Of a stretch of 64,000 nt of DNA, positions 15,414 through 24,060 are shown piece by piece. Position numbers and translations under genes: made by a program. Source of the stretch: a marine bacterium B5-7 (GTDB lineage Bacteria; Pseudomonadota; Gammaproteobacteria; Arenicellales; CAJQKF01); the NCBI GenBank assembly GCA_021604525.1, contig BQJD01000001.1, positions 186,001-250,000 on the forward strand, given 5' to 3'. Below the pieces are notes generated by a model. That model did not search any database and was not told the DNA's origin. It was given only the letters and a program-made list of their open reading frames with translations. The stretch's first letter is position 1. Each line of letters begins with the position of its first letter.

Positions 15414-17582
15414 CTACTGAAGCACTGCCCAACCACTTTTCTTTATTGCCTCCAATCGCTCGGCATATTCAAGGGTTACCGAACGAGCCTGTTCATTATC
15501 TTTGACTACGGATGGCTTGATGGTCACCAGTAGTTCGGTGTTACGGTTATCCCGCTTGCGTCGACCGAACAGTCCTCCGATTCCCGGAATACGACTGAGA
15601 ACAGGTATTCCGCTACGTCCCCTGTCGGCACGCCTCCGGATCAGCCCACCAAGAATGACCGTACTACCGCTTTGAACCGCTACCGACGTCTGGATGGTAC
15701 GACGGAGCACTTCACGGTTACCTGTGATGGGTTCGATGTCTCCCGGATCACTCACCTCCTGAGAGATGTCGAGATATACCATGCCACCAGGATTAACCCG
15801 TGGTTTTACATCAAGTATCACACCGGTGTCACGAAACTGAACTGTACTGATTGTATTAGGTTGGTCATTCGATTCGTTGAATGTAGTGGTCACGACCGGG
15901 ATCTGATCGCCCACATTGATATTGGCGGTATGATTGTTTAGAACCATCAATGTAGGTGCCGACAAAACATTGACTGAAGTAAGACTGTCCAACGCGCGAA
16001 TCAAAGCAGTTACATCATCAGTGATCAGATCATAGGCAAACGATGAAGCGTTTGCACCAGGGACCGGTAGCCCGAATGTGAAGTTTTCTCTGGAGTTGTT
16101 CGTATCGTCTTTGAGAAACCACTGTACCCCGAATTCAAGTTGATCGTTGAGTGTGACTTCAATGATCTGGACTTCTACCAGAACTTGCAGAGGAATGGTA
16201 TCCAGTTTTTGTATCGCTGATACTACCTGACGATATTGAGACGGTGTGGCAACGACCAGCAAGGAATTTGATTCTTCAACTGCCGTGATTCGCGCTACCG
16301 ATGCGGAAGCCTGCTGTTGGATGTCTGGGTATGACCGGGTTGCGGTGGCGGTAGGTAGCTCGGCGACCACATTACTGGAAATCTCAGCCAACTCAAGTGT
16401 GGGTGCGATCTGCCCAATATCCGTACTTGTCAGACTTGGCTTCTCCTGTTCAATGTTCCAATCTGCGAATAGTCCATTCAATGTCGCTGCTAGCACCGTT
16501 GCCTCGACATTGAGTACTTCTATGACGTACAAACTTTGTCTGTCGCCAGACCGCACAGATTTGTCCAGACGCTTAATCCATTCTTCGGCTTGATCAAGTT
16601 GATGGGGTTGTCGTGCCAATACCATCAACGATCCCAGTCTTTCCATTGGTACGAAGCGGATTCCACTGATCGTTGTGGTTGCGCCATCGTCAGATTTGAA
16701 TAATTGCTGTAAATCAGTCACCAGATCTGTAACGGAAACGTTTCCTATAGGGAATATACCTACAGAAACTCCCACCAGCCAGTCAACATCAAACATGGCA
16801 ATGGTGTCGATGTACAGATCCAGTTCTTCCCGAGTTCCAGCAAGAATTAGAACATGACGTTCGTCATCTATGGATAGTATTGATGACGACCTAACGAATG
16901 GTTCCAGCAACGAGGCCATTTCAGTTGCAGCGATATAATCAAGAGGTACAACCACCACGCGATAGCCGCCCCCCTTCAGACTGGCTGTGGACGATGGCCG
17001 TAACCGGCCGGCAACCGCATCGGTGATTGGAACTACACGTACCAGCTCAGGTGTGTCAATGATCGCTGCCCCAACAACGGAGAGGAGTGATTCCAGTACC
17101 GACATCACCGTATCTCGATGCATCGGTCGTGCTGTCGAAAATGTGATATTGCCCTCAACCCCAGGCTCAATAAGATAGTTTCGGTCAAGCACCTCACCCA
17201 GGAATGACTCCACTACATCACGCAATGGCGCCTGTTCAAAATTAAAGGTGACATTGCCCTTGGACGATGGCGTTGAGTCGTTGAAATCGTCCAACACCCT
17301 CACATAGCTGCCGCTACCATAGGATTTATAAGCAGTGAAAACATTATCGTCGACGGGTTCTGCAGAAGCTTGATTTTGGCCCGGGTCGGTAAGTACCTGA
17401 ACAGGCTCTTCAATCACTGAGTGGGGGGTGTCTTCTGATGCGATGGGCACATGTGAACGGCTACAACCAATAATTAACAGACTGGTCGCAAGCATTACTA
17501 TCGTACCCCGCTGTAAGGTTCGAGCGACCGATTTTGCTTTATCGACCACCAGTTCACATTCCCTTGAGCTATTTGGTTTCAT
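15414..17582 (-). CDS. gspD: type II secretion outer-membrane secretin GspD, lipoprotein
   Basis: The 722-residue secretin forms the outer-membrane channel of the type II secretion system. A lipoprotein signal peptide ends at LLIIGC (C40), as in XpsD. Then come the N0 domain (FNFEQAPLRDVVESFLGEVL), N1-N3 domains (YRVVVVPLDYIAATEMASLL; ILAGTREELDLYIDTI), and the C-terminal secretin core (LVEVQIIEVTLNDQLEFGVQW, VLSAPTLMVLNNHTA, VQFRDTGVILDVKPRV, GGLIRRR, IPVLSRIPGIGGLFG). It is the last gene of the eleven-gene operon, about 50 bases after the GspC/XpsN-like gene. The lipid anchor suggests sorting by Lol rather than a separate pilotin. Confidence 0.95.
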   Translation of the reverse strand: MKPNSSRECELVVDKAKSVARTLQRGTIVMLATSLLIIGCSRSHVPIASEDTPHSVIEEPVQVLTDPGQNQASAEPVDDNVFTAYKSYGSGSYVRVLDDFNDSTPSSKGNVTFNFEQAPLRDVVESFLGEVLDRNYLIEPGVEGNITFSTARPMHRDTVMSVLESLLSVVGAAIIDTPELVRVVPITDAVAGRLRPSSTASLKGGGYRVVVVPLDYIAATEMASLLEPFVRSSSILSIDDERHVLILAGTREELDLYIDTIAMFDVDWLVGVSVGIFPIGNVSVTDLVTDLQQLFKSDDGATTTISGIRFVPMERLGSLMVLARQPHQLDQAEEWIKRLDKSVRSGDRQSLYVIEVLNVEATVLAATLNGLFADWNIEQEKPSLTSTDIGQIAPTLELAEISSNVVAELPTATATRSYPDIQQQASASVARITAVEESNSLLVVATPSQYRQVVSAIQKLDTIPLQVLVEVQIIEVTLNDQLEFGVQWFLKDDTNNSRENFTFGLPVPGANASSFAYDLITDDVTALIRALDSLTSVNVLSAPTLMVLNNHTANINVGDQIPVVTTTFNESNDQPNTISTVQFRDTGVILDVKPRVNPGGMVYLDISQEVSDPGDIEPITGNREVLRRTIQTSVAVQSGSTVILGGLIRRRADRGRSGIPVLSRIPGIGGLFGRRKRDNRNTELLVTIKPSVVKDNEQARSVTLEYAERLEAIKKSGWAVLQ

Positions 17583-17634
17583 GCGAGTTACTCATTTTCC
17601 GGCATTTTAATAGCCAGTTGTTTCCTTGCTATCG

Positions 17635-18162
17635 TTATTGGTTATCAATTGTTTGTGTGATCGGCAATCGTGATTCATAAACGGTGTCCCCGTTTTTCAT
17701 CTTGATAGTCCGATCTGTAATTTCGGTAACTTCCCAGTCGGCTACGCTATCTCCTGATTCAAGACGCAGGGAGACGTCCGAATTATTGTCATGTGCGAGA
17801 GCAATTGATCGGCCGTCGATTATCATGATCCCAACAAGGTCGAGCGAAGGTGGTTTCGGCAACGGCTTAGGTTTTGGTGGCGGCGGAGGTGGTGACTTGG
17901 GCTTTGGTGGCGGCTGATATAACAATGGTCTGCGACTTGCATGAAATAACGGTCGATCAATAACTACCGTGTAGTCAGCAAGCTTTGAAGGAAAGCGGAC
18001 TGGCTCTGCGATCACTGATGTATCTACATCGACAACAGGTTGTGGGTGTGCAATCGCAACAGTCGGTATGGTTTTATTCGTGCCAACTCCTAAGAGACGT
18101 ATAGCAAGAATGATCAGAATCAATATCAGTGTTATTGTCAGCACACTGCCAGGCCGGATCAT
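17635..18162 (-). CDS. gspC: type II secretion inner-membrane coupling protein, GspC/XpsN-like
   Basis: The 175-residue protein has one N-terminal membrane segment (9-25), then a periplasmic homology region (YTVVIDRPLFHASRRP, 64-79) and a C-terminal domain (LDLVGIMIIDGRSIALAH and on). Between them lies an unusual linker of alternating proline and lysine (about 84-105, PPPKPKSPPPPPPKPK). In the family this protein links the inner-membrane platform to the secretin. The order after gspM and before gspD matches xpsN in the Xanthomonas Xps operon, so XpsN may be the better name. Its start overlaps the gspM stop as ATGA. Confidence 0.75.
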   Translation of the reverse strand: MIRPGSVLTITLILILIILAIRLLGVGTNKTIPTVAIAHPQPVVDVDTSVIAEPVRFPSKLADYTVVIDRPLFHASRRPLLYQPPPKPKSPPPPPPKPKPLPKPPSLDLVGIMIIDGRSIALAHDNNSDVSLRLESGDSVADWEVTEITDRTIKMKNGDTVYESRLPITQTIDNQ

Positions 18163-18764
18163 GTGTGCTTCTCCTTGGTGCTCAGATATCCTTTCAATCG
18201 AAACCGTACCGATAAAGGGGCGTGATGTTGTTCCGGTGAAGTCGGTTTCCAGCGCATGCCCTTACGCCATAGGGATAACTGATCGACATATAGCAAAGGC
18301 ACGCTGGATTCGAGGTTATGTATCAGGCGATAAACTCCCGCGAGATCGCAATTCAACTCCACAATCACGGATACGGATGCAAATGGGTCGGCACCGTCTT
18401 CCGAGTCTTCCGCCATACTTTCAATGGCACAGTTGGAGCCTCGTCCCCCTGCTCGTATCGAAGCACTAAGCCGTTCGCGTAGTGCAGCAGCAGCCGTATT
18501 GGCAGCATCTTGTTCGAGCAGGTATTTCTGATTCCCGGATTCGTCGAGGCGCTTTAAAGCACGTTCAATGGAGGGCCTTTGATTTGCCTGATTTTTAAGC
18601 GCCACGACTTTTAGGTTTAATGAATCAATTTCATCGATAACATCCTCTCGGCGTTGCTCTATCGGCATCACCACGAAGAGATAAATCAGTGACAGAAAAC
18701 CGATTGTCAGGATAACGGGGAGAAACCGATTAACGATCTGTTCGAATGGCAAGCGCGGAAACAT
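18159..18764 (-). CDS. gspM: type II secretion platform protein GspM
   Basis: A 201-residue bitopic protein with an N-terminal membrane segment (FLPVILTIGFLSLIYLFVVMP), a coiled-coil region (REDVIDEIDSLNLKVVALKNQ) and a C-terminal ferredoxin-like domain. It would partner GspL in the inner-membrane assembly platform. The ATG at 18764 is preferred because AAGGAGAT lies just upstream; it still overlaps the gspL 3' end by 35 bases. A longer frame from 18806 exists. The family is poorly conserved, so the call rests on position between gspL and the GspC-like gene plus topology. Confidence 0.8.
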   Translation of the reverse strand: MFPRLPFEQIVNRFLPVILTIGFLSLIYLFVVMPIEQRREDVIDEIDSLNLKVVALKNQANQRPSIERALKRLDESGNQKYLLEQDAANTAAAALRERLSASIRAGGRGSNCAIESMAEDSEDGADPFASVSVIVELNCDLAGVYRLIHNLESSVPLLYVDQLSLWRKGMRWKPTSPEQHHAPLSVRFRLKGYLSTKEKHT

Positions 18765-19866
18765 CCGGATCTCCTTCCATGGTGAATTCGAGACTGAATC
18801 GTTCACCGCCGCTTCTGGGATTGCGAACTACTGGTGAGATAAAGCGAACGTCTTTTATAGTTTGTGCTTGATCAAGATGAGGAACCAGTCGCGAGGCTTG
18901 GCTGGATTCGCCATGTATTCTAACGATACCTGACTCATAATCGAGTCGATATAGCCAGGTATCATCATCGATAAGCAAGGTGATCTGTTTCAGCAAGTCG
19001 ATCACTTTGGGTTCGGTATTTTTTCTTGCGACCAGGAACTTCGCGGCTTTCACGGCAGTATTCAAATTGCTTGAAAGATCGGCTGTGGCCTGTGCTGCTT
19101 CGGTTAGACTTGTTGCCTGCTTGCTTAACAGATCGCGGTGCAGTTCCAAACGGTGTTGGGTCAGGCTGATATCTACGGCGAGCGATACCAGAACAGCGAG
19201 GAACAAAGCCAGATTGATCAGGGCACGCAGCGGTCTGCGTTTACGACGCAATAACGGGTCCAGAAGATTGTATTCAGATGCAACGAGTTGATCCTGCTTC
19301 ATGCAAACAACATCGACGCCATCAAGGATTAGACCAGACTCGTTAAGTTGTTTAACATGATCTGATAACGATTTAATCGGCGCGGCAACTAGCTGAGCAT
19401 CTCTTGGAACTGACGCATCATGACTTGCGTTTGATTCCGTGACTTTTACATCAAACCAGACTTCATCGACTGTCCAGGGTGTGAGACGGTCCAACTCGTT
19501 GACAGCTATCCGTTTGATCCATCTCACAGCCGAACCTGGAATCTGAAAATCGCAACTTAAGATGAGCGAAGCGTCGATCCCAAAATACACAGGTAATGGT
19601 CTGCGTTTAAAACTTTTCTTGTGGCTTTTTATATCAGCGAAAATATTCCCGCTATCTGAGCGTCCCAGTAATATCGATTCCTGATTCGTCACACGCCAAC
19701 ATAACCAAGTGCCGTTATCCCGTGTAATCAACAACCGTTCCTGATTACCCAACAACCATAGCCGGATCGAATCAGGCAGACACCCGATGAGTTCTGAGAG
19801 CCACCAGCGATACATCCGTTCAGGTGTCAACCCGGCGAACATGCGGATGGAAAGACCATCCATCAT
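18730..19866 (-). CDS. gspL: type II secretion platform protein GspL (PilM/PilN-like)
   Basis: A 378-residue protein with a cytoplasmic actin-like N-terminal domain (about 1-210), one membrane segment (RALINLALFLAVLVSLAVDI), a coiled coil and a periplasmic PilN-like domain containing LLKQITLLIDDDTWLYRLDYESGIVRIHG. GspL recruits the ATPase GspE to the platform. It overlaps gspK by four bases (ATGA) upstream and gspM downstream. Sequence conservation is low as usual for GspL; order and domain layout support the name. Confidence 0.85.
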   Translation of the reverse strand: MMDGLSIRMFAGLTPERMYRWWLSELIGCLPDSIRLWLLGNQERLLITRDNGTWLCWRVTNQESILLGRSDSGNIFADIKSHKKSFKRRPLPVYFGIDASLILSCDFQIPGSAVRWIKRIAVNELDRLTPWTVDEVWFDVKVTESNASHDASVPRDAQLVAAPIKSLSDHVKQLNESGLILDGVDVVCMKQDQLVASEYNLLDPLLRRKRRPLRALINLALFLAVLVSLAVDISLTQHRLELHRDLLSKQATSLTEAAQATADLSSNLNTAVKAAKFLVARKNTEPKVIDLLKQITLLIDDDTWLYRLDYESGIVRIHGESSQASRLVPHLDQAQTIKDVRFISPVVRNPRSGGERFSLEFTMEGDPDVSALAIRTDR

Positions 19867-20708
19867 CCCTGCTCCCTGATAATTGTTGAAGCCCAGTAAG
19901 ATGCCCTACCTGAAACATCACTATCTTGATGAAGCATCTGGAATGGCCTGCCATCACCATGAGTTCTTAGTTGCACTGTAGCCCTGATTTCGGTACTGGT
20001 CCCGGTGGGCAGGCGAGCTAATACATGCACGGTGAACAGTTGAGGCGTTTTGGCATTCCCGCTAATGTCTTCGCTTTCAGTATCGTCGTGATTAAGAATG
20101 CGACTCCAGCTCGGATTGCCACGACTATCCTTACCTGACTGATCTGTATTGCTTCCATAGATACTGATGGCATTAACCATGCGTTCAAAGTCATCACGAG
20201 TTATGCCGTTGACCTGAAGCAGCTCATCAATTTGCTGAAATGGTGCATCGCGACTTCCATGATTACGACCCATACTGCGATACTGATCATCCTCGGCACC
20301 ATTCGGACTCACTTGGTGGTCCTTATCACGCCAGTCGATGATGGAAGCGGCGATAGTGGACACACGTTGTCCAGCGACTCCCGCCAGTCGTAAAAAGCTT
20401 TCAAGCGTCTCTTTATCAGCTCGATTCGAACTGAGCTTCGAAGCTTCATCCACTACTGCCCAACGGATCTCTGAGTCTTGAAGCTGTAGAGTTCCTCTGT
20501 ATTGTAGAGATGTGGTGTGAACCAAAAAGTTGAACAAGATTTGATTCAAGCCTGCTTCAGCAGCCATTCGTGCCCGCGTTGTTTCAACGACGTGACGGCT
20601 CAGCAAATGATCACTTTTTATCCTGGCGGTAAAACTGCCGGCTACCAGCGAAATCAGCATTGCTCCCCAAAGGGCAATCAACAGTGCAGATCCTCTCTGT
20701 CGATTCAC
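19863..20708 (-). CDS. gspK: minor pseudopilin GspK
   Basis: A 281-residue protein with a short leader and hydrophobic helix (SALLIALWGAMLISLVAGSF) lacking the Glu at +5, which is typical for GspK at the pseudopilus tip. Inside, WAVVDEASKLSSN, the aspartate-rich IIDWRDKDHQVSPNGAEDDQY and a helix-hairpin-like segment FQQIDELLQVNGITRDDFERM match the large GspK insert domain. ATGA overlaps with gspJ and gspL show tight coupling. Confidence 0.9.
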   Translation of the reverse strand: MNRQRGSALLIALWGAMLISLVAGSFTARIKSDHLLSRHVVETTRARMAAEAGLNQILFNFLVHTTSLQYRGTLQLQDSEIRWAVVDEASKLSSNRADKETLESFLRLAGVAGQRVSTIAASIIDWRDKDHQVSPNGAEDDQYRSMGRNHGSRDAPFQQIDELLQVNGITRDDFERMVNAISIYGSNTDQSGKDSRGNPSWSRILNHDDTESEDISGNAKTPQLFTVHVLARLPTGTSTEIRATVQLRTHGDGRPFQMLHQDSDVSGRASYWASTIIREQG

Positions 20709-21406
20709 AATTTCTTCCTGCGAGATTGAAAGCGGGCGCGTGGTGCCACCACGAGATTTGGCCAGGGTGTGGCGTCATTGGCAGTGATTTGAATTCGAAC
20801 GAGATCCGGCATGCCATCGCGTTCATCCCATCGATTCAACCACTGACCCTGGCCATCTTCCGCATCAAAACGGTAATAACTGAACTTGATATCTCTAAGG
20901 ACATCGACAAGCGTAACGACGGTGCTGGATGACTCATCGTTTAAGTTTGAATTTCGTTCTGCACCTGGGTGCCGCATCATGTTTTGCAAATCATCTGGTG
21001 CAGGCGGAGGAGAAAGGTGAATCCGTAACACACTACCCGACGCAACTGATTGTTCTTCCAGGCGATGTACCTGTGGCCCCCCTGGTCCGGCGTAACCGGA
21101 CAGCGGAGCAACGAAGGTCATCGATCTTTCGTCACCACGGAACACCACCCTATCCTTGTTATTGACATCAAACGGAGTAAAAGTCATTCCGGTAATCTGG
21201 CGCCTTAAGAATCGTCGCGCGACACGCAATTCCTCATTCACCCCGGTTGCTTTATCCGCCGCTTCACCGGCTTTTATGCCGGTTACCAGCGAAGTACTCA
21301 CTAATGCCATCATGATGGCCAGAACGGAGATGGAGGCAATGACTTCAATCAATGTAAACCCGGCATGACGACGAGATGAACCACTACGGTAATACGTGGA
21401 CTTCAT
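20705..21406 (-). CDS. gspJ: minor pseudopilin GspJ
   Basis: A 233-residue type IV pilin-like protein. The prepilin peptidase site is HAG16|FTLIE with E21 at +5, followed by the N-terminal hydrophobic helix. The body has the GspJ features FLRRQITGM, VVFRGDERSMTFVAPLSGYAG and LLxDIKFSYYRFDAEDGQGQW near the C-terminus. It overlaps gspI upstream and gspK downstream by four bases each. Confidence 0.92.
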   Translation of the reverse strand: MKSTYYRSGSSRRHAGFTLIEVIASISVLAIMMALVSTSLVTGIKAGEAADKATGVNEELRVARRFLRRQITGMTFTPFDVNNKDRVVFRGDERSMTFVAPLSGYAGPGGPQVHRLEEQSVASGSVLRIHLSPPPAPDDLQNMMRHPGAERNSNLNDESSSTVVTLVDVLRDIKFSYYRFDAEDGQGQWLNRWDERDGMPDLVRIQITANDATPWPNLVVAPRARFQSRRKKL

Positions 21407-21882
21407 GTCGAGCCTTCAGCACTACGTTCACCATTTAATCGTAGTGTCTCAAACCGTGTGTGTTTTTCCTTTGATCCGTCAAGCCAGAAGATGGTGACTT
21501 GTACATTCCATAACGTTATCCGAGACGAACCACGATCAATCGCTGATATCTCCAGAGGTTGAAGTGTCAGTGTCCATCGAAATCCATCTTCGAATTTGCC
21601 GCTGGAAGAACCGTTTCTAAACGGTTTTTCAGTACCGATGGACTCCATTAGAGATTCCCCGTGGATGGCAGCACGCAGATAGTTGGAAGCATCGGTCAAG
21701 TGACGTGCGCTCGATCCCATGGCCTCCATCATCACGGTTAAAGTAAGCCCGAGAATGACAAAGGCGACCAGCACTTCAACTAAAGTGAATCCGTCCTGTG
21801 ATCTGTTCAGACGCTTGTTGACATACTTACCCGGATGTTGCTCAGTGCATTGACGTTGCAAACGTATTCGGCTCGATGTCAT
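21403..21882 (-). CDS. gspI: minor pseudopilin GspI
   Basis: A 159-residue pilin-like protein with the processing site QDG31|FTLVE (E36 at +5) and a following hydrophobic helix VLVAFVILGLTLTVMMEAM. The C-terminal part (FRWTLTLQPLEI, LWNVQVTIFWLDG) matches the small GspI fold. The leader of about 30 residues is long; the ATG at 21882 abuts the gspH stop as TAATG. Prepilin peptidase GspO is not in the window. Confidence 0.92.
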   Translation of the reverse strand: MTSSRIRLQRQCTEQHPGKYVNKRLNRSQDGFTLVEVLVAFVILGLTLTVMMEAMGSSARHLTDASNYLRAAIHGESLMESIGTEKPFRNGSSSGKFEDGFRWTLTLQPLEISAIDRGSSRITLWNVQVTIFWLDGSKEKHTRFETLRLNGERSAEGST

Positions 21883-22409
21883 TAGTGAGAATTCCGATCC
21901 GCGCCCGGCTCGTTACGAACAGCAACACGCCCGCTTAACCAGTCCACCTGTACTTCACGATGAAAATTTGGTGCCGAGATCACCACGCTGCCACCAGTTG
22001 AACTACCGTCAGGAAAAAACTTTAACCCGGCGACATGTTCACCGGTCACCTCAGAACGCGCTGTTTTCAGCTTGACGATCACTCCGTCGGGAAAGTGTCG
22101 TTCATCATCCAAATCAGCTATACGGTAATGTCGGTTGCTAAGGTCGAATTCCGCAACGGTCTCCATCCGTGTAGTAATAGCCCTGGTACGCATACGTCTT
22201 AAATCCGATGCCAGCGTGCCGGCAAACCCGGCCATATTATCGGAGTCGTCGAAGATGCGGATGTTAGGCACCAGTACCGCCATGGATATCCCTAGCAGTA
22301 CCATAACGACGAGCACCTCCAGCAAAGTAAATCCTCGAGCTTCATATTGTTGACTGCGATTGCATACGCTCAATGACAAGCTATAGTTCCCAGTTAGCGA
22401 TATCACCAT
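21882..22409 (-). CDS. gspH: minor pseudopilin GspH
   Basis: A pilin-like protein with processing site ARG|FTLLE and helix VLVVMVLLGISMAVLVP. From ATG 22409 it is 175 residues with a 26-residue leader, preceded by GGAGGCGAAGG that could serve as ribosome binding site inside gspG. An in-frame TTG at 22379, just after the gspG stop, would give a more usual 16-residue leader. The body (ITTRMETVAEFDLSNRHYRI, WLSGRVAVRNEPGADR) fits the GspH/FimT fold. Confidence 0.88.
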   Translation of the reverse strand: MVISLTGNYSLSLSVCNRSQQYEARGFTLLEVLVVMVLLGISMAVLVPNIRIFDDSDNMAGFAGTLASDLRRMRTRAITTRMETVAEFDLSNRHYRIADLDDERHFPDGVIVKLKTARSEVTGEHVAGLKFFPDGSSTGGSVVISAPNFHREVQVDWLSGRVAVRNEPGADRNSH

Positions 22410-22830
22410 TACGACCTTCGCCTCCATTGCTACCATCCGCGCCAAGCGACATAAGGTCATAGTCCCCATGTTCACCCGGAAACTGGTAGATATATATCGC
22501 GCCCCACGGGTCTTTTAAGCTTTTTCTCTTAACGTATGGACCATTCCAGTTCGAGACGTTGGAAGGTTTTTCCACGAGATCCTCTAGTCGTGCTGGATAG
22601 TTACCGGTATTGAGGCGAAAAATATCCAGATCAGCACCCAGCTTCTCGATCTGTGCTCGCGCCGCATCGACTTTTGCGGCATCCAGATGATGGATTACAC
22701 GGGGAGCAACAAGTCCACCCAGCAACCCTAAAATAACCAGCACAACCAATAACTCAACCAAACTAAAACCCTGGTATTGCGAGTGCTTATATCGGTTGTT
22801 ACCTGGGAAGTATTTCTTGTCTGCAGGCAT
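22381..22830 (-). CDS. gspG: major pseudopilin GspG
   Basis: The 149-residue major subunit of the secretion pseudopilus. The processing site is YQG21|FSLVE with E26 at +5, and the body carries the family signature DLDIFRLNTGNYP, LKDPWGAIYIYQFPGEHGDYDL and SLGADGSNGGEG, including the calcium-binding C-terminal loop. ATG 22830 is chosen because AGGAGA stands seven bases upstream; a longer frame begins at 22857. Confidence 0.96.
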   Translation of the reverse strand: MPADKKYFPGNNRYKHSQYQGFSLVELLVVLVILGLLGGLVAPRVIHHLDAAKVDAARAQIEKLGADLDIFRLNTGNYPARLEDLVEKPSNVSNWNGPYVKRKSLKDPWGAIYIYQFPGEHGDYDLMSLGADGSNGGEGRNGDIANWEL

Positions 22831-22840
22831 AACTTGTCTC

Positions 22841-24046
22841 CTAGATAACGAGGTCATTGATACTCAATATGGCCAGAAGTATTGCCATCACGATGGTGGC
22901 AATAATCACGGCCATTACCAACACCAGGGCGGGCACCAGTATTGAAAGTAAACGATCGATGAGTGTGGAAACTTCACCTTCATAACGCATCGCTATGCGT
23001 TCCAGCATCTCCGCGAGTCGCCCGGTTTCCTCCCCTACCCCAACCAGGTGTGCGGCAAACAACGGCATGTAACGACTTCCACTAAATGCCGAAGATAGTG
23101 ACCCGCCGCGGTGAACTTCTTTCGATAAGTTTTCCAGAGTTTTGGAGAAAGCCCTGTTTCCTGACGTGGAAGCGGAAAGCTCTATCGCTGCGATAATCGG
23201 TACACCGCTACCAACCAATGTCGACAAGGTTCGTGTGAATCGAGCAGTTTCCACACGCCGACACAGAGTCGCGCTCAAGGGCATGGTCAACAACCAATGA
23301 TCCAGTAATGTTCTTGTAACGGGATACATGAAGAGCATGCGCAGGGAAAATAACAGGCCTCCAATAAGTAGAGGTATCCAGACCATGTGGTTTTCAAGAA
23401 AGCGACTGGTCTCGATCACTATTCGGGAAATCAGGGGAATGTCTGCGCCCATGTCTTCAAACATGGTTTCAAACTGGGGTATCACCCAGATCATCAAAAT
23501 AAGAACAGAAACGAGGGTCAAGACCAGTAGCAATGCGGGATAGATCAACGCGGAGACGATACTGTCCTTGAGTTTGCGACTCCTTTCCAGATGATCAGCA
23601 AGTCGGCTCATGGTGGCTGCCAGCACGCCTCCTGCTTCGCCGGCGCGAACCATGCTGAGATAGGTGGGCGAGAACCCTGGTATGGCCGCAAGCGCATCCG
23701 CGAAAGAACTACCCTTTCGAATAGCCTCTCTGGCCTTCGTGGCCAGGACACGCATTCGTTGATCGACCCCGTCGCCATCAAGGATTGACAGCGCTCTGTC
23801 CAGAGTCAGATCAGCAAGGAGAGTGCTGGCTAACTCACGGGTAAAACGGGTTAAGGTATCCCCATCAATCGTGCCACGTTTACCGGATAATCCCCTTGGT
23901 GAACGGACCGCTGCACTACGAGTATCAATAGGCAACATACCGTCGTTTCGAAGCCGCTCCATGACGATATGAGCCGTATCGGCGTTCATCACGCCACTGA
24001 CATATTTTCCGCTTGCATCGATAGCCTGGTATTGAAAATCGGGCAT
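22841..24046 (-). CDS. gspF: type II secretion inner-membrane protein GspF
   Basis: A 401-residue polytopic platform protein with two repeated GspF domains (about 70-190 and 270-395), each with FTRELASTL/FTRTLSTL-like starts, and three membrane segments (SALIYPALLLVLTLVSVLIL, MVWIPLLIGGLLF, VPALVLVMAVIIATIVMAIL). It works with GspE, GspL and GspM to extend the pseudopilus. It starts 14 bases after gspE and ends 10 bases before gspG. Confidence 0.96.
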   Translation of the reverse strand: MPDFQYQAIDASGKYVSGVMNADTAHIVMERLRNDGMLPIDTRSAAVRSPRGLSGKRGTIDGDTLTRFTRELASTLLADLTLDRALSILDGDGVDQRMRVLATKAREAIRKGSSFADALAAIPGFSPTYLSMVRAGEAGGVLAATMSRLADHLERSRKLKDSIVSALIYPALLLVLTLVSVLILMIWVIPQFETMFEDMGADIPLISRIVIETSRFLENHMVWIPLLIGGLLFSLRMLFMYPVTRTLLDHWLLTMPLSATLCRRVETARFTRTLSTLVGSGVPIIAAIELSASTSGNRAFSKTLENLSKEVHRGGSLSSAFSGSRYMPLFAAHLVGVGEETGRLAEMLERIAMRYEGEVSTLIDRLLSILVPALVLVMAVIIATIVMAILLAILSINDLVI

Positions 24047-24060
24047 GGATTTAATACCGG

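Noticed and set aside
17684-17917. Glycine-rich plus-strand frame
   Set aside because: Antisense of the Pro-Lys linker of the GspC-like gene; proline codons reversed give glycine codons.
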